The notes beneath the pieces are model-generated. The model searched no databases. It saw only the letters and a list, made by a program, of their open reading frames with translations, and had not been told where the DNA came from. A DNA stretch of 13,495 nucleotides, taken from Burkholderiales bacterium. Its GTDB lineage: Bacteria; Pseudomonadota; Gammaproteobacteria; Burkholderiales; Burkholderiaceae_C. The position numbers and the translations under genes are program-made. Every line of letters begins with the position of its first letter. The first letter of the stretch is position 1. The stretch spans positions 1-13,495 of the forward strand of contig CANFNE010000035.1 of NCBI GenBank assembly GCA_947448105.1. The letters are read 5' to 3'. Shown one piece after another: positions 5,995-12,887 of the stretch.

Positions 5995-8900
5995 ATGCCA
6001 CTCCCGCACCCCCCGTTTCTCGCCCGGCTGTTGCGCGCAGCCTGCGCAACGGCCGCCTTGCTGCTGTGCACCTGGGCGCCGAGCGCGCAGGCCGACGGCG
6101 TGTTAGGCCCCAGCCCCGAAACCATGTCGCCCTTGGTTACCCAGGGCAGCCCGCCCTTGGTGCTGCTGACCATGGCGCGCGACCACACCTTGTTCTTTGG
6201 CGCCTACAACGACCTGACCGCGCTCAGCGGTGAGGGCGCTGGAAAAGTGGGCTTTCAGCCCACGACGAATTACCTGGGCCTGTTCAACTCAAACTACTGT
6301 TACGGATACGCTGGCGGCGCCGCCGACGCCGATGGCTTTCTAACGGCCACAACGGACGGATTGTTCAGCCCAGCGGCCAGTGCGGTGAGTGCGGGCAGTG
6401 TGGCCCGTCCGATCTACGGACAATGTGCGGACAGCGGGCAAAGCAGCTACTGGAGCGGTAATTTTTTAAATTACCTGACCACCGCCCGCATCGACGCGCT
6501 GCGGGTGGCCTTGTATGGCGGCACACGTGAGGTGGATACGGCGACCGATACTATTTTGCGCCGTGCCTATATTCCCCGCGACGCCCATGCCTGGGCCATT
6601 GAATACAAAAGCACGGCTGAGAACGGTTATGACATCGCGCTGTTTACTCCCTTGTCGCAACCTAGCAATGGCACACGCCATTTGATGGGGAATTTGACGG
6701 ATTGGTATAGAGACCATGTGGCGGGTCACAGTTGCATCAATCTGGACTATTGCAGCAGTTTCCCCCCCCTATTGCGGGTAGTGAGCAACAGCACGTGGAC
6801 CTTATACGAGTGGATACTCGTCAACAAATTTGTGATGTGGACGAGGCGACCATATGAGATTGACCGCAATCAACCGCCTGTCGGTACCTATAAAGATTAT
6901 GCAGTGCGGGTCAAGGTGTGCACTAGCACATATAACGACGGATGTACCGCCTATACCAGCAGCGGCACCACTTCATACAAGCCGACAGGTGTATTGCATC
7001 AGTATGGCGCGACCGGAGAGATGAAGTTTGGCCTCCTCACGGGTAGTTACGACAATAACCAGTCGGGAGGCCGAATCAGAAAAAATGTGAGCGCATTCAC
7101 GGACGAGGTGAATAACAGCAACGGGCGATTTTTGTATCCCAACCCCTCCATCATTGGGCAGATAGATAAGCTTCGGATTACGGGGTACTACGCAGTTAAC
7201 GATGACGATGCTCGTAATTCGTTTTGGGACTATACATATCGAGGGTATGGCGAAAACAATTCGTTTTCTGACTGGGGCAGTCCTATGGCAGAAATGATGT
7301 TTGAAGGGCTGCGTTATTTCGCCGGCGCCAGCCGTACGGCCGCCTTCAACCCTGCTACTGCAACCGTAGACGCCCTCGTGGGACTTCAAGCGCCCACTTG
7401 GGCAGACCCCTATTCGAACACCGGCAACAATGTCTGCGCCAAGCCCAGCCAACTCGTGGTCGGCGGTGTCACCACCCAATATGACTCGGATCAGTTACCC
7501 GGCAGCTATTTCAACAGCGGATTTGGCAGCGCGCTGAGCAACGAACGCGGTGATAGCCTGAATGTCACCGACCTTGCTACGGGCATCGGCGGCACAGAAG
7601 GAATCAACGACACCATTCGGGTCGTTGGCGAAGCGCCAGCATCCCTGCCGGGCACCCCGGACCAAATAAACGGCACCCCAACACCCAAAACGGTCGGCTC
7701 CCTGGGCAAAGTTCGCGGACAGCCCGTCGACGAAACCATGCGTGCCGGCAGCTATTACGCTGCGTCCGTCGCGTATTTTGGCAAAAAAGCAAGTTTGCGC
7801 AGCATCAATGGCACGCAGATTCCGACGCTTGATACCTACGCCCTGGCCATTAACAGTCCTTTTCCCAAAATCGTGGTGCCGTTTGGGGCTGACAAAACAG
7901 TAACGGTGTACCCCTTTGCGAAATACGCCCACAGTCCAAACATTGGTATTTCAAATAAGGCAAACCGTGCGAATGATGCAGAACAAAACGGGGTTTTTAT
8001 TCAAACCTTGACCGATCCGACCAATGCTGGCGGCAATTACCACCTGAACATGATCGTACGCTACGGGCAGACGCTGACGGCAGAAGGTTATGGTCTTCAT
8101 TCCACGGTAGAGTATGACATTCGTGCATCTGGAGACCAGTTGGCCGTAACTGCAAAAGTTCTATATGCCCAGATTAATGGTTTGTTGAATATCGGCTACT
8201 CCATTACGGGTACGACCCAAGACGGCCCCTACCTCGTGGTTCAAACGAAAAACGAACCAGTGCCTTACTATTTAAATGTTCCTCCTGGCCGTCTTCCGGG
8301 CTATTGCGATAAAGAAGATATGAACACCGCACCCGATGACTGTAAGATTTTGCCCTATTATCAGAATGCTGACGGTAATGGTTTAAATCAAAATAACCAG
8401 GGCAGTCAGTTTACCTTCACAGCCAGTACTACCCAGGTGCAGCCGGTATTGAACCCGCCTTTGTGGTACGCCGCCAAGTGGGGTGGATATCCGGACGGCA
8501 TACCTCCTACAGGCGCTACCCAGCAAGACCCTGACAACTATTATTTGCTGAAAAATGCCCAGGACATTAAAAACGCATTTGGCAGGATGCTGCAGCGCGT
8601 GCTGGATCAAAGTCAGACGGCCAGCGGGCGCTCCGGCGCTGGAAAGCAGTTGAGCACGCAGGCGCAGGTATTTACAACCCGCTACAACAACACCGGTTTT
8701 TCCGGTGAACTGACAGCTACCACGGTCGCGCCCAAGACGGTGGGCGCCGTGGGCGGTGTGGATTACTTAAACGCGTGGACCGCTGCAGTTCCGGATGAAC
8801 CGAACCGCGCTGTCTATTACCGAGCGCCCTCGGGCAGCCTGAACAGTTTTAACTACTCCAACCTGAACAGTGATTATCCCGGCAACTTGTCGTCTGATTT

Positions 8901-10518
8901 GGTGGGCTACCTGCGCGGAAACCAGAGCAATGAAAAACGCAGCGGTGGCAATTTCCGCGATCGAAGCAGCTTGTTGGGAACCACCATCAATTCGGCGCCG
9001 GTGTACTCGCCGGAGACTGGCATGGTGTACCTCGGCGCCAACGACGGCATGTTGCACGCATTTTCTGCAAGCACGGGCGTAGAGCAGTTTGCCTTTGTGC
9101 CCAGCGCCTTGATTAGCAGCACGACAACGGTGGACGATGTGGCAAACCGTAGCATCTTGGCCAAGCTCAGCAGCCCCAGCTTTAGCGGGCGCTACTTTAT
9201 GGATGGAAATATGGCGGTGTCCAGCCAGTCCAAGGCGGATCCCGGCATGAATGGGGCGAACTATTTGGTGGGCTTTCTGGGCCGCGGTGGCAAAGGCTTG
9301 TTCGGCTTGCCGCTGAATTCCCAGGGGCTCAAGACCGATGGCGTAGCTTGGGAGAATTTTGGCGATGTCGACAACGACATGGGCTACCTGCTGGGTACGC
9401 CGGTGGTAGAGCAACTCACCGACGGCACCAACGTGGTGTTGTTTGGCAATGGCTACAACAGCGCCAGTAACCAAGCCGCGCTTTATGTGGTGCGGCTCCG
9501 TGATGGGGTGGTTTTAGGCAAGTACGCGACCAACACGGGCACTGCAAACACGCCCAATGGCTTGGCAACCCCGGGGGTGACGCGCCAGGCGGGCTATGTG
9601 CAATACGCCTATGCGGGAGATTACCGTGGCAATGTCTGGAAATTTGATTTGACCGGCCTGAGTGGGACGGCGTCTAGCACCTTGGTAGAGACTTTTGGAA
9701 ATGGCAACAGCAGCAACTCCAAGATCACCAAGCTGTTCACCGCCACGGACGGTTCTGGCACCTCGCAGCCGATTGTTGCGCCCATGGTCACCGCCTACAG
9801 CAACAACAGTGGTGACCCGGTCGTGCAAAACAAACGCTTTGTTTTTTTTGGCACCGGCAGCGACCTCAACAATGGGGATTTAGCGAAAACCCAAACGCAA
9901 ACCATGTACGGATTGGTGGACCCTGGGACCACGGGTCAGACGCCGGTGATCGCAGGACGCGCCAACTTGCAGGTGCGAACACTGGACACCGCAACCGGGA
10001 CTTTCAACAATTATTCGAATACCCCGGTGACCGTGCGCAGTTTTTCGCTGCCGGCAGCTAGCGATATGGCAGGGGACAGCGGCTGGTATATGGACTGGAG
10101 TACGCCTGCTGTCGGGCCTTCGGAAAAAGTCTACAGCGCTGCAAACTTGCGCCGTGGAGCCACGCCCGCGCTGGTGGTGAGCAGCAATATTGTCAACGCC
10201 ACGGGTTGCGCCACTTCCAGCGCGGGTTACCTCAACGCCATGGATGCTTACCACGGCGGTGCTTTGACGGACAGCTTTTTTGACCTCAACCGCAACGGCA
10301 GCACCCAGGACGAAAAGTTTACGGTGGGCAATACACCCAAGTCCATCAGTTCTGTGGACTTTGGCGTCGGCGCGATTGGCCAGGCTATTTTTTCCGGGGA
10401 CAACATCGTGGTCCAGGGCGCAAGCGGCAGGGCCGAAAAGCAAAACCTGGTGGACACAGGCACCAAAAAATCCAGCCAGGTTTCTCGGCGTATTTCCTGG
10501 CGCGAAGTCGTTCGCTAA
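5995..10518 (+). CDS. pilY1: PilY1/PilC-family pilus tip adhesin, large variant
   Basis: A 1507-residue exported protein. GGAGG at 5983-5987 sits seven bases before the ATG. A signal peptide with basic N-region and hydrophobic core ends near A-Q-A|D (33/34). The N-terminal part contains M-A-R-D-H-T-L-F-F-G-A-Y-N-D (60-73) and P-M-A-E-M-M-F-E-G-L-R-Y-F-A-G, conserved in PilY1 proteins. From about residue 970 a PilC-type beta-propeller follows: L-L-G-T-T-I-N-S-A-P-V-Y, V-Y-L-G-A-N-D-G-M-L-H-A-F, Y-A-G-D-Y-R-G-N-V-W-K-F-D-L (1206-1219) and the terminal R-I-S-W-R-E-V-V-R. PilY1 proteins act at the pilus tip in adhesion, surface sensing and retraction control. Oddities are acidic metal-loop positions that look lost, an R-G-D-S motif (518-521), AT-rich internal blocks and a C8 tract. 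It is longer than the roughly 1160-residue P. aeruginosa protein. No frameshift is present. Confidence 0.93.
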   Translation: MPLPHPPFLARLLRAACATAALLLCTWAPSAQADGVLGPSPETMSPLVTQGSPPLVLLTMARDHTLFFGAYNDLTALSGEGAGKVGFQPTTNYLGLFNSNYCYGYAGGAADADGFLTATTDGLFSPAASAVSAGSVARPIYGQCADSGQSSYWSGNFLNYLTTARIDALRVALYGGTREVDTATDTILRRAYIPRDAHAWAIEYKSTAENGYDIALFTPLSQPSNGTRHLMGNLTDWYRDHVAGHSCINLDYCSSFPPLLRVVSNSTWTLYEWILVNKFVMWTRRPYEIDRNQPPVGTYKDYAVRVKVCTSTYNDGCTAYTSSGTTSYKPTGVLHQYGATGEMKFGLLTGSYDNNQSGGRIRKNVSAFTDEVNNSNGRFLYPNPSIIGQIDKLRITGYYAVNDDDARNSFWDYTYRGYGENNSFSDWGSPMAEMMFEGLRYFAGASRTAAFNPATATVDALVGLQAPTWADPYSNTGNNVCAKPSQLVVGGVTTQYDSDQLPGSYFNSGFGSALSNERGDSLNVTDLATGIGGTEGINDTIRVVGEAPASLPGTPDQINGTPTPKTVGSLGKVRGQPVDETMRAGSYYAASVAYFGKKASLRSINGTQIPTLDTYALAINSPFPKIVVPFGADKTVTVYPFAKYAHSPNIGISNKANRANDAEQNGVFIQTLTDPTNAGGNYHLNMIVRYGQTLTAEGYGLHSTVEYDIRASGDQLAVTAKVLYAQINGLLNIGYSITGTTQDGPYLVVQTKNEPVPYYLNVPPGRLPGYCDKEDMNTAPDDCKILPYYQNADGNGLNQNNQGSQFTFTASTTQVQPVLNPPLWYAAKWGGYPDGIPPTGATQQDPDNYYLLKNAQDIKNAFGRMLQRVLDQSQTASGRSGAGKQLSTQAQVFTTRYNNTGFSGELTATTVAPKTVGAVGGVDYLNAWTAAVPDEPNRAVYYRAPSGSLNSFNYSNLNSDYPGNLSSDLVGYLRGNQSNEKRSGGNFRDRSSLLGTTINSAPVYSPETGMVYLGANDGMLHAFSASTGVEQFAFVPSALISSTTTVDDVANRSILAKLSSPSFSGRYFMDGNMAVSSQSKADPGMNGANYLVGFLGRGGKGLFGLPLNSQGLKTDGVAWENFGDVDNDMGYLLGTPVVEQLTDGTNVVLFGNGYNSASNQAALYVVRLRDGVVLGKYATNTGTANTPNGLATPGVTRQAGYVQYAYAGDYRGNVWKFDLTGLSGTASSTLVETFGNGNSSNSKITKLFTATDGSGTSQPIVAPMVTAYSNNSGDPVVQNKRFVFFGTGSDLNNGDLAKTQTQTMYGLVDPGTTGQTPVIAGRANLQVRTLDTATGTFNNYSNTPVTVRSFSLPAASDMAGDSGWYMDWSTPAVGPSEKVYSAANLRRGATPALVVSSNIVNATGCATSSAGYLNAMDAYHGGALTDSFFDLNRNGSTQDEKFTVGNTPKSISSVDFGVGAIGQAIFSGDNIVVQGASGRAEKQNLVDTGTKKSSQVSRRISWREVVR
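6762..6769 (+). repeat. C8 homopolymer tract within pilY1
   Basis: Eight consecutive C bases span codons 256-259 (Phe-Pro-Pro-Leu). A one-base slip would truncate PilY1 after about 260 of 1507 residues. Neisserial pilC genes, which are homologous, are phase variable through a homopolymeric G tract, so the tract is worth marking; eight bases is at the short end for high-rate slippage. Confidence 0.7.
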
Positions 10519-10527
10519 GAGGCCATG

Positions 10528-10944
10528 ATGCAAACCCCATTTTCAACCAAGCAGCGCGGCTTTAGCCTGATCGAGCTGATGATCGTGGTCGCCATTCTTG
10601 GCGTGCTGGCCAATATTGCGTACGCGAGCTACAGCAAAAGCGTGGCCAAGTCGCGGCGCAACGCCGCCCAAGGCTGCCTGATGGAGCAGGCGCAGTACAT
10701 GGAACGCGTTTACACCACCAGCATGAGCTACGCCAGCGCCGCTTTGCCCGCCGCCAGTGCGCAGCAATGCCAGGCGGACTTGTCAGCGCATTACAGCTTT
10801 AGCTTGCCGACGGCGGCACTCACGGCCAGCGCGTTTTCAGTGCAGGCCAGCGCCACTGGCGCGCAGGCCACCAATGACGCGAGCTGCGCGACCATGACGG
10901 TCAACCAAACCGGCGCGCGCACGCCCACGGCCAACTGCTGGTAA
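10528..10944 (+). CDS. pilE: Type IV pilin PilE-like minor pilin
   Basis: A 138-residue prepilin from ATG 10528. A short leader ends in K-Q-R-G before F-S-L-I-E-L-M-I-V-V, the classic type IVa sequence with Phe at +1 and Glu at +5. The helix continues and is followed by S-R-R-N-A-A, M-E-Q-A-Q-Y-M-E-R-V-Y-T-T and the C-terminal segment N-Q-T-G-A-R to a terminal C-W. The Cys pair near the C-terminus would close a D-region loop. Its place directly after pilY1 (gap of nine bases) is that of the minor PilE of the tip operon rather than the major pilin. AAGAGG at 10517-10522 is five bases from ATG 10528 but only two from the adjacent ATG 10525, so the second ATG is preferred; the difference is one Met. 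A major-pilin role cannot be excluded from sequence alone. Confidence 0.9.
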   Translation: MQTPFSTKQRGFSLIELMIVVAILGVLANIAYASYSKSVAKSRRNAAQGCLMEQAQYMERVYTTSMSYASAALPAASAQQCQADLSAHYSFSLPTAALTASAFSVQASATGAQATNDASCATMTVNQTGARTPTANCW

Positions 10945-10959
10945 GGCCCGCCCGGGCCT
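10944..10959 (+). terminator. Stem-loop at the end of pilE
   Basis: AGGCCC (10944-10949) pairs with GGGCCT (10954-10959) around GCCC, starting on the last base of the pilE stop codon. No T-run follows, so this could be a transcript-end stabiliser or a weak terminator. Confidence 0.35.
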
Positions 10960-10989
10960 GCGTATTGCAGCACTGTCGCGCCCTTTGGC

Positions 10990-11013
10990 TCTGACACTGC
11001 GGTCAGTGCCAGA
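10990..11013. terminator. Stem-loop between convergent pilE and the repeat-protein gene
   Basis: TCTGACACTG pairs with CAGTGCCAGA around CGGT, with a single A-C mismatch. It sits between the ends of pilE (+) and the leftward gene ending at 11030 and could serve either strand. There is no T-tract on either side. Confidence 0.35.
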
Positions 11014-11029
11014 CGCTCAATGCACGGTG

Positions 11030-11797
11030 TCAGTCAAACAACTGCGCAAACTGCTGCGCAGGGTAGCTGCGCCCGGCCGTGTAGCGCACCCAGTTGCGGG
11101 TGTCCGACGTCGCCTCTGGCGCACCGGGCAGGGCGTTGGCTGCGACCGGGCTTACGGCGGCCACCGCGCGCGGGTATTGCACCCACTGCTGGGTTTCGGC
11201 CCGCAGCGTGCTGCCGCCGATCACGCGTTGCACGGCGGCGCCCAGGTAGTGCACCCAGTTTTTGCGCTCATCGGCGCTTCCGTCAAAGTTCAGCGCAGCC
11301 TTGATGGAGGTGCCCGCGTAGCGCACCCAGTTTTCACGTTTTTCGGGCGCGCGCGGCGCAGGTGCGGTGGCCGCCGTGGCGTCAAGCGCCGTCAAAGCGG
11401 CCAGCACGGCGGGGCGCGCGGCCTCGTTCTTGGCCAGCACCATGTGCACCAGCTGGTTGTGGTTGGGCACTTTGAGGGTGGCCGCGCTCAGCGTGCGGCC
11501 ACTGGCGCCACTGCTAAAGGCCTGGGGATTCAGGCTGACAAAAGCCTGGGCCAGCAGCTCGGCGCTCAAGGGGCTGTTGGGCAGGGTTTTGGCCACAACG
11601 CGCGCTAGCGACTCGCCCACGGCGGGGGTGTAGGTGTGGCTAAAGCCCAGTCCTGCAAAACTCGGGGTGGCGGGTGTGGCCGCGTCCGCTGGCGTGGCCG
11701 CCAGCCCCGCCACCGCCAAGATGGCGGCGCCCAGCACCTGACTGAGCTGACGCACAAAGGGGCGAGAACGCGTGGGCGCAGTGGACAAGGCGGGCAT
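11030..11797 (-). CDS. Exported protein with FimV/LysM-like domain and four W-V-x-Y repeats, function unknown
   Basis: A 255-residue protein that I do not recognise as a whole. GGAG lies six bases before ATG 11797. Residues 1-39 form a signal peptide (basic start, hydrophobic core, P-A-D-A|A). Residues about 52-112 resemble the LysM-like N-terminal domain of FimV: Y-T-P-A-V-G-E-S-L, then L-L-A-Q-A-F-V-S-L-N-P-Q-A-F and L-K-V-P-N-x-N-Q-L. An Ala/Pro linker (about 125-152) leads to four tandem units of 24 residues (the third with a seven-residue insert), beginning at 153, 177, 201 and 232, each opening with two or three polar/charged residues then W-V-x-Y. Trp positions are 157, 181, 205 and 236. 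There is no transmembrane segment after the signal, so a periplasmic or secreted location is expected. FimV is a peptidoglycan-binding pilus assembly factor, so a link to the neighbouring pilus operon is plausible but inferred. It converges with pilE. Confidence 0.82.
   Translation of the reverse strand: MPALSTAPTRSRPFVRQLSQVLGAAILAVAGLAATPADAATPATPSFAGLGFSHTYTPAVGESLARVVAKTLPNSPLSAELLAQAFVSLNPQAFSSGASGRTLSAATLKVPNHNQLVHMVLAKNEAARPAVLAALTALDATAATAPAPRAPEKRENWVRYAGTSIKAALNFDGSADERKNWVHYLGAAVQRVIGGSTLRAETQQWVQYPRAVAAVSPVAANALPGAPEATSDTRNWVRYTAGRSYPAQQFAQLFD
11033..11341 (-). repeat. Four tandem 72-base coding repeats (W-V-x-Y units)
   Basis: The units are 11341-11270, 11269-11198, 11197-11105 (with 21 extra bases) and 11104-11033. 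The best conserved DNA core reads GTAGCGCACCCAGTT or close variants on the + strand at 11081, 11174, 11246 and 11318, spaced 93, 72 and 72 bases. Outside the core the units have diverged strongly, so the array is old or held by selection on the Trp/Tyr core rather than recently duplicated. Confidence 0.8.
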
Positions 11798-12023
11798 GGA
11801 AGTCTCCGGTTCAAGTGCCGAGGGTGGATGCGCGCGCCTCTGTCAATAACTTGACGAAGCGCAGCGCCAGCGGGGTTTGCCGCATTGATCAGCAATTGCC
11901 GTGCCACCGCTGGCCTGCCGTTTTCCGACGGCCTGGGGTTTACCCCGGTCCATGGAGCATCTTGCCGGACGATAATAGTTCCAATAAACAACCATACGTT
12001 CCAAATAACAGAACAGACAAAGC
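11798..12023. promoter_or_regulatory. Divergent intergenic region between the repeat-protein gene and iclR
   Basis: This 226-base gap carries start signals for both genes. It includes an inverted repeat GTCAA-TAAC-TTGAC (11842-11855), two small hairpins (GCCGT/ACGGC at 11917-11932 and GGGG/CCCC at 11935-11946) and an AT-rich segment from 11970 to the iclR start. No convincing -35/-10 pair was found on either strand, and no credible small ORF. Confidence 0.5.
11978..12009 (+). promoter_or_regulatory. Direct repeat upstream of iclR, possible operator
   Basis: GTTCCAATAAAC (11978-11989) and GTTCCAAATAAC (11998-12009) are near-identical and start 20 bases apart, about two helical turns, ending 14 bases before the iclR ATG. 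IclR-family regulators commonly bind repeated roughly 10-bp half-sites near their own promoters; the PcaU/PobR sites use GTTC-starting repeats. Autoregulation is inference. Confidence 0.45.
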
Positions 12024-12851
12024 ATGGACAGCACATTGGCCAAAGGCCTGGGGGTACTGGAGTGGCTGGCGCGCCAGGGCGAGGGCGCGCGCCTGGCCGA
12101 TGTGGCGCAGTCCCTGGGCCTGGGCCGCAGCAACGCGCACCGCACCCTGCAAACCCTGGTGCAATGCGGCTGGGCTGCGCAAGACATCGACAGCCGCCTC
12201 TACACCGCCAGCCTCAAGATGTTTGAGTTGGGCGCCTTGGTGGACGGCGCGGTAGACCTGAAAAACCGCTTGCACCCCTTTTTGGCCACACTGGCCCAGG
12301 CCACGGGCGAGACCATTCACCTGGCGGCGCTCGACGGCCCCGACATCGTTTACTTGGACAAATTTGACAGCGAGCTGCCGGTGGCCGCGTATTCGCGCAT
12401 CGGTGGGCGGGCGCCGGCCTATTGCGCGGCCTCGGGCAAGGCGCTGCTGGCGGCGCGGGCGCTGAACGATGCTGCGCTGCGCGCGCGCCTGGCACTGGCC
12501 TCGGACGACTTGCCCGCGCATACGCCGCACACGTTGGCCACCCTTGAGGCGCTGCAAGCCGATTTGGAAGCGGCGCGTACGCGCGGATGGGCCAGCAATT
12601 TTGAAGAATGGCGCCTGGGCGTCTGCGGCCTGGGCGCTGCCGTGTTCAACGCCCGTGCCGAGCCGGTGGCCGCCATCGGCATGAGCGTGCCGGCCATTCG
12701 CTGCACGCCGGCCCAGGCCAGCGCGCTGGCGCCGCAACTGCGCGCCTGCGCCGCGCAGGCCAGCGCGAGTCTGGGGTGGACGGCGCCTTGCGGCCAAGCC
12801 CCTGCACCGGCCGCTGGCCGACGCCACCCTTACGTACCCGACGCCACCTGA
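12024..12851 (+). CDS. IclR-family transcriptional regulator
   Basis: A 275-residue regulator of normal family length. Residues about 5-55 form the winged helix-turn-helix: G-L-G-V-L-E-W-L, then L-A-D-V-A-Q-S-L-G-L-G-R-S-N-A-H-R-T-L-Q-T-L. The effector domain follows, with G-E-T-I-H-L-A-A-L-D-G, I-V-Y-L-D-K-F, Y-C-A-A-S-G-K-A-L-L-A and R-G-W-A-S-N-F-E-E-W. The last 20 residues are a Pro/Ala/Gly-rich tail of unclear use. The ribosome site before ATG 12024 is weak. A Bug-family receptor gene begins 36 bases after the stop, and this pairing is common for IclR regulators controlling uptake and breakdown of organic acids or aromatics. The effector and target are unknown. It is not a close copy of the partial IclR protein at the left edge. 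Confidence 0.93.
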   Translation: MDSTLAKGLGVLEWLARQGEGARLADVAQSLGLGRSNAHRTLQTLVQCGWAAQDIDSRLYTASLKMFELGALVDGAVDLKNRLHPFLATLAQATGETIHLAALDGPDIVYLDKFDSELPVAAYSRIGGRAPAYCAASGKALLAARALNDAALRARLALASDDLPAHTPHTLATLEALQADLEAARTRGWASNFEEWRLGVCGLGAAVFNARAEPVAAIGMSVPAIRCTPAQASALAPQLRACAAQASASLGWTAPCGQAPAPAAGRRHPYVPDAT

Positions 12852-12887
12852 GCCACTGTGACATCTACTTAAAACGAGGAGACTTTG

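Noticed and set aside
9842..9849. T8 tract in pilY1 as a slippage site
   Set aside because: It lies in the conserved propeller and encodes the family-typical F-V-F-F-G-T-G strand, so protein sequence explains it.
10985..11608. 207-codon rightward frame opposite the repeat-protein gene
   Set aside because: It begins in an intergenic hairpin, lacks a ribosome site, and its own periodic residues only mirror the repeats on the other strand. The leftward frame has a signal peptide, a Shine-Dalgarno and a FimV-like domain.
11841..11846. TTGACA (on the - strand) as a -35 box for the repeat-protein gene
   Set aside because: It is a perfect -35 hexamer, but the sequence 17 bases further is CCTCGG, with no -10 nearby; it also forms part of the inverted repeat.
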